A program made the translations under genes and the position numbers. 64,000 nucleotides of DNA from Eledone cirrhosa (Eukaryota > Mollusca > Cephalopoda > Octopoda > Eledonidae), in assembly GCA_964016885.1 (NCBI GenBank), contig OZ024743.1, positions 163,864,142 through 163,928,141 on the forward strand, in the 5' to 3' direction. The notes beneath the pieces are model-generated. The model did no database searches and was not told the DNA's origin. It was given only the letters and a program-made list of their open reading frames with translations. Every line of letters begins with the position of its first letter. The first letter of the stretch is position 1. Shown piece after piece: positions 1-10,054 of this stretch.

Positions 1-223
1 GTGTGTGTGTGTGTGTGTGTGTGTATAAATATGTTTATGTGTGTGCGTGTATGTGTATATATGTATATGTATATTATTATTGTTGTTGTCGTTATTATTA
101 TTATTGTTATTAATGTATATGTGTGTGTGTATGTATGTATATGTATGTGTATGTATATATATATATATATGTATATATATATTTCTTTTTTTATTTTTAT
201 TTATTTTTTTTTTTTTTTTCTCC
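1..223. repeat. Composite (GT)n/(TA)n/(TTA)n microsatellite
   Basis: Simple-sequence DNA: GT repeats at the left edge, then mixed TATG, TTA and TA runs and a T-rich tract near 180-220. Open frames through it encode only Cys/Val/Tyr/Ile low-complexity peptides and are not genes. Confidence 0.9.
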
Positions 224-300
224 TCGTGCAATGGCCATACTCGATAACGAGGGGGCAGCCATCATGTATGTATGTATGTATGTATGTATGTATGAGATGA
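224..300 (+). mobile_element. L-E 3' tail, copy 1
   Basis: A short 3' end of the L-E family: a CATACTCGATAACGAG hairpin-like block followed by GGGGCAGCCATC and an (ATGT)n tail. The same block (ACTCG-AAAA-CGAGT stem-loop, TTGGCAGCCACC, TATG repeat) closes the three longer copies to the right. A stem-loop followed by a short-unit repeat is typical of the 3' end of RTE-type and similar LINEs, but no RT sequence is present here, so the class is inferred. Confidence 0.6.
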
Positions 301-703
301 CCCCTTAGCCTTTGTCAAGGCAGAATTCCAGGAGAAGGCAAAAAAAAATATAACACCTGCAACCCTGATGGTATCCAATGATGTTGACTTGTTCTTCTTT
401 TTGGTAAATATCATCTTAAGAGAGTGGGACTGGCTTTGTGCAGTGCCTTTGCTCACTATAAAAGCTTCACGGCACAGGCATTGCTTTGTATCTGGAGATC
501 TCTCTGCACTTGTCGTCACATGGTACCATGAGCCCAGCACTATGTGTCAATAATTGTTACAGGTGTAGTGTTTGTACCAGAGTTTTCAAGTCGCTGGCTG
601 GACTAAAAAGTCACACTCGTTCAGTGCATCGGTAGGGGTTCTCCTACATGGATATAAAGTAGTGGCCGTACTCGAAAACGAGTTGGCAGCCACCATGTAT
701 GTA
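300..703 (+). mobile_element. L-E 3' fragment with C2H2 zinc finger, copy 2
   Basis: This fragment starts GAGATGACCCCTTAGCC and ends in the ACTCGAAAACGAGT hairpin and a TATG repeat. The frame ending near 633 translates to ..CYRCSVCTRVFKSLAGLKSH followed by TRSVHR and a stop, a classical C-x2-C..F..L..H-x4-H C2H2 finger at the very C terminus of a protein. Two further copies to the right repeat it with small changes. C-terminal or N-terminal C2H2 fingers occur in some LINE ORFs, so I read this as the 3' end of a 5'-truncated retrotransposon. The family itself is not recognised. Confidence 0.55.
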
Positions 704-925
704 TGTATTGCTTTATATCTGGAGATCTCTCTGCACTTGTCATCACAGGGTACAATGGGCCCAGCACTATGTGTCAGTAATTGTCACAAGTGTAGTGTTT
801 CTACCAGAGTTTTCAAGTCGCTGGCTGGACTAAAAAGTCACACTCGTTCAGCACATCGGTAGAGGTTCTCCTACATGGATATAAAGTAGTAGCCATACTC
901 GAAAACGAGTTGGCAGCCACCATGT
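704..925 (+). mobile_element. L-E 3' fragment, copy 3 (shorter)
   Basis: A shorter copy of the same 3' end. It begins at ATTGCTTTATATCTGG directly inside the TATG tail of copy 2 and ends in its own hairpin and TATG/GT repeat. The finger reads CHKCSVSTRVFKSLAGLKSH: one Cys between the canonical positions is now Ser, but the pair C-x2-C and the His pair are kept. Its start inside the preceding tail suggests insertion into the microsatellite of the earlier copy. Confidence 0.55.
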
Positions 926-926
926 A

Positions 927-964
<38 letters not shown>

Positions 965-990
965 TGTGTCTGTGTGTGTGTGTGTGTATT
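926..990. repeat. (GT)n microsatellite
   Basis: About 60 bp of GT repeat with a few TCTG interruptions, grown from the TATG tail of the L-E copy on its left. Confidence 0.9.
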
Positions 991-1127
991 CGGGTCGTTG
1001 GCGACTAAACTGGCAACCCCACCAAGGTTTCTTGGTGAGGAGGGTGACTTTGGACATCCTGCAGGACTAAAAACAAAACCTGTCAAAGGGCAAAGGAGCT
1101 CTTAAGAGTCAATGGCCATCCAAAATC

Positions 1128-1562
1128 ACCGAGAGAGATGACCTCTTAGCCTTTGTCAAGGCAGAATTCTAGGAGAAGGAAAACTCTGATATAACACCTG
1201 CAACCCTGATGGTATCCAATGATCTTGACTTGTTCTTTTTTTTGGTAAATATCATCTTAGTTAAGAGAGTGGGACTGGCTTTGTGCAGTGCCTTTGCTCA
1301 CTATAAAAGCTTCATGGCACAGGCATTGCTTTATATCTGGAGATCTCTATGCACTTGTCGTCACATGGTACCATGGTCCCAGCACTACGTGTCAATAATT
1401 GTCACAAGTGTAGTGTTTGTACCAGAGTTTTCAAGTCGCTGGCTGGACTAAAAAGTCACACACGTTCAGCGCATCGGTAGGGGTTCTCCTACATGGATAT
1501 AAAGTAGTGGCCATACTCGAAAACGAGTTGGCAGCCACCATATGTATATATATATATATGTA
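1128..1562 (+). mobile_element. L-E 3' fragment, copy 4
   Basis: The fourth copy of the L-E 3' end. It starts GAGAGATGACCTCTTAGCC and ends with the hairpin and TATG/TA repeat. It is collinear with copy 2 over about 400 bp, including the C2H2 finger coding stretch and stop near 1480. The interval 991-1127 reads as a unique flank, apart from GTCGTTGGCGACTAAAC, which I could not assign. Confidence 0.55.
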
Positions 1563-1829
1563 TGAATATCTAATGCCCCAATAAAATGCATTCAACCCAC
1601 ACTATAATGTGGTAGTGTAGGATCATGATAAAATGCACCCATTATATGTTGTGAAGTATTTGGTGAAAGGCATCCAAGTGTAGAAAGCATACCAGAGTGG
1701 AATGTATGAACAAGATATTCTCATCTAACCTGTTTGTTTAGCCGCAGTATGTGACAATCTATCAACCCATGCAAGCATGGAAAATAGATGTAAAATGGTG
1801 ATGATGATAGTGTGTGTGTGTGTATATAT

Positions 1830-2321
1830 CATCATCATCATCATCATCGTTTTACGTCCGTTCTTCCACGCTAGCATGGGTTAGACGGGTTGTCCTGTTG
1901 TGGGCAGTGTCTGGTCGGCTGACCTTTCTTGCTCATACAGGAACTGATTCTGGCTTGATTTCTACAGCTGGATGCCCTTCCTAACACCAACCTCATTTAC
2001 AGTGAGTGCTGGGTGCTTTTTTCCGTGGCGCCTACACATCCACTTTACAGTGTGGGCTGGGTGCTTCTTTGCCGTGGCACCTCCACGACCACTTTGCAGT
2101 GTGTGTGTGTGGGGGGGGGGCATATTGTCTATATGCTTCAGTTTGTACCCATGGGAGGTCGGGTACTCTGTATTACTGCGTGACGCCAGAAGTCACGGTC
2201 GTGTGTCATTGCCTTTGAGAGGTGTAATTGGGTAAGGTCGGCTTTTATCACCTCATCCCAGGTCATCTTGGGTCTCCCCACTCCGCGGTTTCCATCAACT
2301 TCTAGTGCTCTGCACCTTTTA
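1830..2321 (-). mobile_element. L-A LINE, 3' end only (5'-truncated)
   Basis: On the minus strand this holds the last ~50 codons of the L-A protein (..GRPKMTWDEVIKADLTQLHL..) followed by a ~310-bp 3' UTR and a (GAT)n tail, seen on the plus strand as CATCATCATC after a (TA) run. Truncation on the 5' side falls at a TATATATA sequence, so both ends abut TA-rich DNA. The 3' UTR includes GGGGGGGGG at 2111-2119. The copy cannot encode an active product. Confidence 0.85.
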
Positions 2322-2439
2322 TATATATTCATTTTATTAGTATTGCTAATTGAGATTTGTCAGACCATATTTCAACTTAGATATTCATACTTTAAGGAAA
2401 GTAGAGAGTCATCATTATCACCGTTTAATATCTATTTTC

Positions 2440-2900
2440 CATACTTGCATGGGTTAGATGGGTTTTTATCTGCTGAAGCCAGACTGGTGAGGTTCTCATA
2501 CCATTGACACAGAGATTTCTGTCTTCTACAGTAATCTAACTATTTCATCATTATCACTGTTTAACCTGTATTTTCTATGCTTGCATGGGTTAAATGGCTG
2601 TCATGCTCGGCTTGACTGATCAGATGACTAGGTCCTGCTTGGTTTCTTAGCTGGATGCCCTTCTTGGTGTCAACCACTTTACAGACAATATTTTGAGCTT
2701 GATTTCTATAACTAGATGCTCTTCCTAACACCAGCCACTTGACAACATGTATTAGGAGTATAGTTTCTGTGGCTGAATGCCCTTCTTAATGCCAACCACT
2801 TTACAGCATGTACTAAGAGCATTTTATCATGACTCCAGCACTACCTCCTTACAGGGTTGACTGGGTACTTTTGTTGTGGCACCATTTCTGTATCTATTTC
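2440..2900 (-). repeat. Decayed L-A/SINE-A tail-like repeat units
   Basis: Diverged versions of the L-A 3' UTR signature (CTTGCATGGGTTA, GCTGGATGCCCTTCTT, CAACCACTTTACAG) occur several times, including three ~64-bp tandem units between 2640 and 2830. No tail microsatellite or coding part remains. This is an old relic of the same family that supplies the younger copies elsewhere. Confidence 0.55.
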
Positions 2901-3752
2901 ATGTATGAATATACAATTTGTTGCTATGTAATACTATTGTCCAGATGTGGAAGTTTACCTTCTTTTCTCCCTTTTCATTCATTTCTCATTTTTCTGTAGA
3001 ATGATGTAGCTTGAAATGTCATCAATAACTCTTTAAGACTTCTCCTGTGTATCAGTCTGATAACTTTAATTTGTATCTTACCTTGCCTTCTTATTTTTGT
3101 ATTTTACTTATTTCAGTCAGTAGACTGAAAACATGTTGGGGCACTGCCTTGATTTTTTCAATTCTATCAATACCTAGTACATATCTTTTTCAAGCCTTGT
3201 ACTTATTTTATTGATTTATTTTTTGTTGCACCTCTAAGTTACAGGACATAAACACAGATGTGGACCCACATGTGCATACACACACATATATATGTATATG
3301 CATTTATACAATGGGCTTCTGCAGTTTCTGTCTACCAAATTCCACTTGCAAGTCTATCATAGAAGGCACTTGCCCAAGGTGCTGCACAGCATAGCTAAAC
3401 CCAGAACCACATAGTTCCAAAACAAACTCCTTAACCACATAGTCATTTCTGCATTTATGCGTGTATAAGAAGCAAAGGGACTTAACTTTGCATCTCCACA
3501 CGTGCCTCGACTGAATCCACGATGTTCACCTGTTTCACGTCTGGCCAGAGAACATAGCAAATCTCACACACTCATTCATACCAGTCATTAAAAGGACATC
3601 CACACTCAATGCTGCCTATGAACCGAAAAACAGCCCTCACTTCTGGCAAGATCTCCTTTGCATTTCCTGCATCCCAACCCCACCGTATATAATTTAAATT
3701 TAAGTGTGAATGTAACACAAATATAAGTGTATATTGTTTCTTCAGTCCTAGG
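2901..3752. other. No gene seen; AT-rich spacer
   Basis: Unique-looking AT-rich sequence with a short TA/CA microsatellite near 3270-3300. Open frames are short and show no recognisable motif. Around 3380-3560 a stretch (CCCAAGGTGCTGCACAG..CCACATAGTC) resembles an old tRNA-SINE body, but I could not confirm it. Confidence 0.5.
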
Positions 3753-4330
3753 TTAACCCTTTTCATACCAAGCTACCTAAACCCACATGATTTTACAATA
3801 TTTAGCTGTTTATTTTAAAGTGTTTTTATTTATCTAAAAAAAAGCTTCCATAATTTTTTGTAAAAATATTTGTTCTAAACACCAACTTAATGAAAAATTT
3901 AGTTATATTGCTAAATCTCTCCAAATTCTTGATTATTTTCAGAGTTATATTAAATATATAATCAAAGTCTTTCATTAGAAATATAGTAACAATATGATTA
4001 AACCTCAGAAATGTTGTCTACTTGTGTGTGTGAGAGAGAGTGAGAAAGTAGAGCAGAAAGCCAAATTTTGTAATTGAAATTAAATGTTTATTTTTAAATG
4101 CTTTATATTTATTCTAGAAACCTAATCATAATTTTATGTAAAAACCTTTAAGTTATATTCCTAGCACCAGCTTAATAATGAGAAAGTTAGTTACATTTCT
4201 AAAATCCCTCAAAATGATTTGATCATAAACTGTCCTTCATTAGAAACATGGTAATGACATGGTGAAAACCAGAATTTCTCTGCTATAAAACCAAAAGCAG
4301 TTTCAGGCAATTTAGTATTAAAAGGGTTAA
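3753..4330. mobile_element. TTAA-flanked MITE with CCCTTTT ends
   Basis: The block starts TTAA-CCCTTTTCATACC and ends ..TAGTATTAAAAGGG-TTAA, giving a short inverted terminus (CCCTTTT plus a following ATAC/ATAC-like match) bounded by TTAA on both sides. TTAA target sites with CCC-starting termini are a hallmark of piggyBac-type elements, so a non-autonomous piggyBac-like MITE is inferred. The body contains two diverged direct copies of a ~200-bp segment (compare 3805-3990 with 4085-4270), both including ..CACCAACTTAAT..AAATCTCTCCAAA-like text. Related bodies recur near 7735-7865 and 34090-34200. No coding capacity is seen. Confidence 0.5.
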
Positions 4331-4990
4331 ACAATTTATATTGCTTAACCAGTTTCTCAGCCACCAGACGACATTCCATGTTTGTACAAACATTAAGATC
4401 TTCATCAAACTGGATTTTACAGCTAAAGCTTATGGCATATAATTAATTTTTTTTTTATTTTTTGTTATACAGTGAGAATACTTAAAATTCCATTCATAAT
4501 ATCAATCAAAATGTTGCTTAACGCTTTTTATGACATAAAAAAAATGCTGCAAGCCATAGTTTATCTGCTGCAAAATTACTTGACTATGAAGAAGTTAAAA
4601 AAATCTATTGTTTATTTTATATATGTCATATCTTGCATTATATTTAACTTAACAACAGAAGCAATTGTGTTAGAGTAGTGACGTTCTGTGTTGTAGCAGC
4701 CATTGTGAAATGTTGTGACCAGCAGATCTTGACTAACTCATTGATAACAACACATTTTTACCATAACTGTGATGTTGTTGTCTGTGCAGTAGCTACTAGA
4801 CAATATACTGCTGAAATATGTCCATTGTGAAAGTGTTAATTCACTAACAAAAGGATTTAGAGATAATTAAGTTATAGTTATTTTCCATCACCAATACACA
4901 ATGTTGGTTGAAGCCTATTTATGTGTGGAAGCATTAACTCTTAACATCATGTACTGATTTAGCAGAAAATATCTAGAAATGGGTTTGGAG
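4331..4990. other. No gene seen; AT-rich spacer
   Basis: AT-rich DNA. A 68-codon open frame at 4472-4678 has Lys/Ile/Leu-rich composition expected by chance in AT-rich sequence and shows no motif. No repeat family was recognised. Confidence 0.5.
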
Positions 4991-4995
4991 GGAAG

Positions 4996-5065
4996 GATAA
5001 AAGCCAAATTCACTATCTTCAATTTGGTGTTTCTGCCTATCCTTACCTATGGTTAGGAATCTATG
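4996..5065 (+). mobile_element. L-B LINE fragment (C-terminal coding remnant)
   Basis: About 65 bp matches the C-terminal coding part of L-B (GGATAAAAGCCAAATTCACT..CTTACCTATGG, translating to ..IKAKFTIFNLVFLPILTYG..). The corresponding segment in the copy at 35862-36227 reads ..RAKLAIFNLLLMPTFTYGHES. It is a tiny isolated remnant, with a stop directly after TYG. Confidence 0.5.
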
Positions 5066-5189
5066 TCTGTCTTTATGGCTATGAGTGCCTATGTCTGTGT
5101 GTGATGCTTATCTCATATACTGTTTACAGTTTCTTCTCCCTCCAATTAATTAGCTAAGAATTTTAAGGAATTCACTAAAATTATTTATT

Positions 5190-5880
5190 ACTAGCAGTGT
5201 ATCCCGGCGTTGCACGGGTAAGAACATTGGTAATAGCACCTCCAATGAGAAACGTTTTTGTGAGTGCCTGTTAAAAACTCACAAAGATATACCGACAGGA
5301 AACTTGTTTTATTTGGAGAAAATTAAGAAGTTGAAAGTACAGTTTAGCTGTCTACGTGCATTGTTCATAGAAATATTGTTGAGCCCCTCCTTTTCATACT
5401 CCTCTGTTTTGGCCTTTTAGAGTAAATGTGAAAGAGAAAGTCACAGATTAAGTTGGCAGAAGGTTCCAGTGTCATAGCTGTAAGGCGTAGGCTACTTACC
5501 TCAAAAGTTCATTCGCACTCTTTCCACTAAGTTACTCTTTCTCTCTATCCCTCTCGGTGCAGACCCTTGCAAATTTCTCGCGTAGGCCTGGTGTAGATTT
5601 GCACCCGATCCATCTACCCGATGCACATGTCCGCTTTGTACGGCTTTTGGAAGAATGAGTGACCAGCAGTACGTTGTTCAGTATTATTACGAAAAGGTGT
5701 AGCAGGGAATCCCGCGTAAACTAACAGCTCGGGAGGAAACTGCTTACCTCGAAGATTCATTCGCCATCGTTCTTGTCTACGCTCCATTTACTTGGTATTT
5801 GTTGGTCTACAGTTAGATGAATGGCGCACAAAGGGTTAATGTTTATTGGCAAGAAGTTTTTTTAATAATAAAAGACGGGT
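5190..5880 (-). mobile_element. Helitron-type 3' terminus and adjoining non-autonomous body
   Basis: On the minus strand the sequence ends ..CCCGTGCAACGCCGGG (plus-strand 5203-5218), a short GC hairpin, followed within ten bases by CTGCTAG and then T. A GC-rich hairpin just before a CTAG(T) end with no terminal repeat or target duplication is the established Helitron 3' signature. The body to the right, about 600 bp, has no coding potential. Its 5' end (expected to start TC on the minus strand) could not be fixed and is placed only approximately. Confidence 0.55.
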
Positions 5881-5921
5881 TAAAGCGACCTACAATGTAT
5901 CTGTGTGTATCATTTTTCATT

Positions 5922-6260
5922 CATTTCATTTTTACATCCACTTTTCCTTGCTTGCAAGGGTGGGACGGGAACTGATTCTGGCTTGATTTCTACAGCTGGA
6001 TGCCCTTCCTAACACCAACCTCATTTACAGTGAGTGCTGGGTGCTTTTTTTTTTTTTTTCCGTGGCGCCTACACGTCCACTTTACAGTGGAATGATAGGG
6101 ACCCCAGTCCCTATCATCTCATTTCTACAGCTGAGTAAACTGGAGCAATGTGAAATAAAGTGTCTTGCTCAAGGAAACAACACATCACCCGGTCTGAGAA
6201 TTGAACTCACAACCTTTCGATTGCAAGGCCAATGCTCTAACCACTAAGCCATGTGCCTCC
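5922..6260 (-). mobile_element. SINE-A, near full length
   Basis: On the minus strand it begins GGAGGCACATGGCTTAGTGG, a tRNA-like head with an A-box-like TGGCTTAGTGG and a B-box-like GAGTTCAATTC. A conserved central block (TTGAGCAAGACACTTTATTT) follows, then a GATAGGGAC..GTCCCTATC hairpin, then a tail shared with the L-A 3' UTR (GCCACGG..AAAGCACCCAGC..GGGCATCCAGCTGTAG). The (GAT)n end is degenerate here. The 5' end abuts a (TA)n run at 6262. The element is transcribed by pol III in related families and is non-coding; mobilisation by L-A is inferred from the tail. Confidence 0.85.
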
Positions 6261-6261
6261 A

Positions 6262-6650
6262 TTGTATATATATATATATACAGAGATACATATATATATA
6301 TATGTGTGTGTGTGTATGTATGCATATATATATATGTGTATGTATGTATGTGTGTGTGTGTGCATGTAGCAAAGATAATACGTCAGCAATGATGTATTCG
6401 TCAGAATGTCGTTATGCAGACAGCCAGACATACAGACAGATATTATAAGGGCTCGACAGAGATCGATAACCGGCGCCTAACACCCCTTTAACAACAGAAA
6501 ATTGAAAAATAAAAGCTGCAGTTAGTATCTTTAGACTGTAAGGAATATATAAATGCAAGTTTGAAGTCAATCGGAGTAGAAATGTGGATTTGTATAGACT
6601 TTGCAAAAATGAGGGGACACACACAGACAACAACAGTTTTATATATATGT
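6262..6650. other. TA/GT microsatellite, then unassigned repeat-like sequence
   Basis: A TA/TGTG/TATG microsatellite runs to about 6365. From 6385 to 6650 the text (GTCAGAATGTCGTTATGCAGAC..AGTCAATCGG..GGGGACACACACAGACAAC) has the look of an interspersed repeat ending in a TA microsatellite, but I cannot place it in a family. No gene is seen. Confidence 0.4.
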
Positions 6651-6944
6651 ATAGATTTCAATTCTAAGATAGTAATTTAACATATGGTTCTTATATAAGA
6701 TTATGTTGGAAGATTTTAATTCAAATATGAACACTTTAAAATGGATGATTTTGACATGGTTGTTATCAAAAGGGTTAACCCTTTTGTTTCCATATTTCAC
6801 TGGTGTTTTGAACATAACTTAACAAAGGTTCTTTACATAAAATTATGATGAAAGGTTTTTAGATAAATATGAACACTTTAAGATGAAAGTTTTATATCAT
6901 GGCACTTGGGATGATTTCAAGTATTTTGGTATGAAAGGAGTTAA
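6650..6944. mobile_element. Two TTAA MITEs sharing one target site
   Basis: At 6772-6781 the sequence AAAAGGG-TTAA-CCCTTTTG is a perfect back-to-back arrangement of the same termini as the element at 3753-4330, with a single TTAA between. The right-hand element runs to GGTATGAAAGGAG-TTAA at about 6940 and is only ~160 bp. The left element extends an uncertain distance left. Both are non-coding. Confidence 0.45.
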
Positions 6945-7124
6945 AAAAGGAAAGACATATTAGACAATACAGTCTTGCCTTTAATCATCGGCCTGTGCAG
7001 TCATGGCTGACTTGGGGCTAAACAATGCAACTAGCTTTTCCTACATACTATGCAAATACTAGATTTTTTTGTTCTAAAGGGTTAATGCACTGGATGCTCA
7101 GCCTGAGCATCAACTGATCAATAC

Positions 7125-7320
7125 CTACAGAAGAAAAAACAGAGTTTGGCTTCCTTAGGCCCTCCCACTAACTTATTACAAAAAGGGCTTGGTTTCCCTA
7201 GCCCCGTTCACTAACTTATTACAGAAACAAGGTTTGGCTTCCCAAGCCGCCACCCTAACTTATTATAAAAATGAGATTTGACTGCCCTATCTACTCCCAC
7301 TAACTTATTACAAAAAAATC
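7125..7320. repeat. ~57-bp minisatellite, about 3.5 copies
   Basis: Diverged tandem units share (G)GTTTGGCTTCCCTAGCC followed by CCCACTAACTTATTACAAAAA. Four ACTAACTTATTA-like cores are visible at about 7167, 7210, 7253 and 7299. Unit boundaries are approximate. Confidence 0.7.
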
Positions 7321-8120
7321 TAATCCTTTTAGTTTCTTTCATCCTTATCAGCTCCAACTCCACTTTTTTCCCAATGTCTTTCACTTCTTTATTACATATC
7401 TGCTGTATTTTTCATATCTTTATTATATATATTTTTCTATTTCTTTTTAGGTAAAATGTTTCATATTTCTTCTAGCTGAAATTAAAGTAACACACACACA
7501 TGCATGCACATATGCACATACACACATATTGCCATACTAAATGAAAAGAAAAGCAAAATAACAGTAAGTAATTTTTTATCATCATCATCACCATTATTAT
7601 GAAATATCAGGATAAATATTACCTTAGCCTGTTCACTGCCCTATCCTAAGGGAAGATATATCTCTTATCTACATGAAAATGCTATGTAATCTGAAATAAA
7701 TCTTTCAAAGAGCATGGGCTTAATAGAGTTTTAAGTTTATATTTTTCTTCCATCACAAAAGAAGCTTTGTTAAGTTATGCTCCAAACACCAACTTAATAA
7801 TGGGATAGTTGTATTATTACTAAATCTTTCCAAATTCTTGATTATTTTGAAAATGGTTTAAAAATCACAGGCAGTGTGTTTCGTGTTTTTCATGTGGTAA
7901 AAAAAACAAAATAAAATGAGCTGATTGTCAAATTGGACCAAGAAAATAATGTTTCCATTGGTCTTTCCATTGCTGACACTATCTGCCAGGAGTTGCAACT
8001 GACAGAAATATTATCATTTTCCATCTGCACCCTTTCATCTTTACAAACATCAATTCCCTTTTAATCCAAACTCATGCAACAATAATAATAAAAACAACAA
8101 TAATGATATTATTAAAGTGT
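7321..8120. other. No gene seen; includes MITE-body relic
   Basis: AT-rich sequence. Between about 7735 and 7870 the text (GTTAAGTTATGCTCC, CACCAACTTAATAATGGGATAG, CCAAATTCTTGATTATTTT) is a relic of the TTAA-MITE body seen at 3753-4330. A CA microsatellite lies near 7490-7530. No coding motif is seen. Confidence 0.5.
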
Positions 8121-8230
8121 TTCTATATAAGGCGTAAGATCAGCAATTTGAAGGGGAAAGTTGATTAAATCAACCCCCAGTACATTCAACAATTTCTAAT
8201 TTAGGCACAAGGCCAGGAATTTGACTGGGA
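8120..8230 (-). mobile_element. SINE-B relic
   Basis: TTTCTAATTTAGGCACAAGGCCAGGAATTT with a preceding AAGTTGATTAAATCAACCCCCAGT is the reverse of the SINE-B body end (GGCCTTGTGCC..). The tRNA-like head is missing, so this is a partial and diverged copy. Confidence 0.6.
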
Positions 8231-8439
8231 TGTGGGAGTCAGAGGAATTCTATACACTCTTCCACCAACCTACATATCCACACCTCAACATATCCATGCT
8301 CTCACTCACACATCCACATGTCCAGCCCCCACTCACCTGCCCACAACCCCCACCACCTGAGCTTTATCTTCCTGTTTCTTTTACTTTTATCCTTTTGATC
8401 CCTGTTTTGATGTGATGGGGGTGGTGGAGTGGGCGTACT

Positions 8440-8730
8440 ATTGTTTCTTTGTTAATTTGTTGTCTTTTCCTGGTTCCTTCCTTCCTTCCAATCATCATCA
8501 TCACTACTGCCATCATCACTTATGACCAACACAATTATAACCATCATCATCATCATCACCCTCCACCCACATCAACATCTCCTTCATCATCATTACCATT
8601 ATCCCTACCACTATTACCATCTGCACTCCTCCCAACCCTCAATCAGTGTCATCATCATCATCATCACCAAGAACAACCTCACCACCTCCACCATCATCAT
8701 TACCATCACCATCTCCATAAACCCTTGTAT
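8440..8730. repeat. (CAT)n/(ACC)n-rich microsatellite tract
   Basis: Interrupted CAT/ATC/ACC trinucleotide repeats give Ile/His/Pro-rich open frames in several frames. These are compositional and not genes. From 8730 to 8997 follows CT-rich sequence without features. Confidence 0.8.
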
Positions 8731-8997
8731 GCAACCTGAAAACTAACTCCTCCCTTTTATTACATTAACTGCTATACTTCTCTTTGAAGTGTTGGTACCA
8801 AAAGTAAACAGCTTCTCTTCCCTCCCTCACTGCTCCGCTATATCAACCTTCTCTTTTACTCTCTATCTATCTAACCCTCTTTCCTCCCTTCCCCTCATCT
8901 CTCATCTCCTCTCCCTTCATCTTTTCTCTCTTCCATTCTCTTTATTTTTTTATTATCTCCCCTTTTTTTTGTGTTTATGTATTTTCACCCTATATAT

Positions 8998-9330
8998 CAT
9001 CATCATTTTACGGCCGCTTTTCCCTGCTTGCAAGGGTGGGACAGGAACTGATTCTGGCTTGATTTCTACAGCTGGATGCCCTTCCTAACACCAACCTCAT
9101 TTACAGTGAGTGCTGGGTGCTTTTTTTTCCATGGCATCTCCACGACCACTTTACAGTGGAATGATATGGACCCCAGTCCCTATCATATCATTTCTAAAGC
9201 TGAGTAAACTGGAGCAATGTGAAATAAAGTGTCTTGCTCAAGGAAACAACACATCACCCGGTCTGAGAATTGAACTCACAACCTTTCGATTGCAAGGCCA
9301 ATGCTCTAACCACTAAGCCATGTGCCTCCA
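8998..9330 (-). mobile_element. SINE-A, near full length
   Basis: Same architecture as the copy at 5922-6260: tRNA-like head with TGGCTTAGTGG and GAGTTCAATTC, central TTGAGCAAGACACTTTATTT block, a GGGACTGGGGTCC-type hairpin, an L-A-like tail, and a CATCATCAT end on the plus strand at about 8998. It is inserted between TATATAT runs on both sides, with a TA run immediately following TGCCTCCA at 9330. Confidence 0.88.
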
Positions 9331-9506
9331 TATATATATATATAAAAGAAAATTTCGCTCTACATGGCTGAATACAATAAATGTAATCTGACTTTTTCGA
9401 ATATTAATAATAACATTCGATTTGTTTGCAATTATGCAAACAAACCTCAATTTTATAGCCATGTCAGTAGAATGAACACTTCATTCTTGCTCTTGTGTTG
9501 GCATGC

Positions 9507-9568
9507 GAACAGAACTGCAGACAGAAATGTTTCTGGGTATCACCCTTCATCAGTACAGCTCACTGTTC
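9507..9568 (-). ncRNA. Hammerhead ribozyme, type I-like
   Basis: Read on the minus strand, the 62 nt fold as follows. Stem I is GAACAG..CUGUA pairing with UGCAG..CUGUUC, with a UGAG/UU internal loop. The core is CUGAUGA. Stem II is GGG-UGAUA-CCC flanked by an A on each side. Then comes GAA, then stem III ACA-UUUC-UGU, then C as the cleavage-site nucleotide, and back into stem I. All conserved core positions (CUGANGA, GAA, the A-U closing stem III, H at the cleavage site) are present. The A/A flank of stem II is less usual than G-C. Cleavage is predicted after the C at plus-strand position 9521. Confidence 0.72.
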
Positions 9569-9994
9569 ACCTGCTAAATTGTCAGAGCTAGTGAAAATAT
9601 ATGCTATTTTCAAAAATACACAGTGACTGATCGGCTTGATTTGCATATTAGCAGACTGGCTGATCAGTCAGATCTACATATTAGCAGATCCACTGATCAG
9701 CCAGATTTGCATATCAGCAGACTGGCCAGTCAGTTTCCTGTATACGAGCGATAAATGGACGACTTTGCCAAATTTAAATAAAAAAGAAAATTTCGCTCTA
9801 CATGGCTGAATACAATAAATGTAATCTGACTTTTTCGAATATTAATAATAACATTCGATCTGTTTGCAATTATGCAAACAAGCCTCAATTTTATAGCCAT
9901 GTCGGTAGAATGAACCTTTCATTCTTGCTCTTGTGTTGGCATGCGAACAGAACTCCAGACACTAATGTTTCGAGCTCTGACAGTTTGGCAGGTA

Positions 9995-10054
9995 AACAGT
10001 GAGCTGTACTGATGAAGAGTGATACCCAGAAAAATTAGTGTCTGCAGTTCTGTT
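9995..10054 (+). ncRNA. Hammerhead ribozyme, inverted-copy version
   Basis: This is the plus-strand counterpart in the inverted half unit. Stem I is AACAG..CUGUA with UGCAG..CUGUU, the core is CUGAUGA at 10009-10015, stem II is G-A-G..C-C-C with one mismatch, then GAA, stem III is AAA-UUAG-UGU with one mismatch, then C. The core is intact but stems II and III each carry a mismatch relative to the copy at 9507-9568, so activity is less likely. The second direct unit (9945-9975) keeps only the stem III/stem I half before the inversion junction. Confidence 0.55.

Noticed and set aside
8449..8746. His/Pro-rich open frames
   Set aside because: Produced by CAT/ACC microsatellite in several frames at once.
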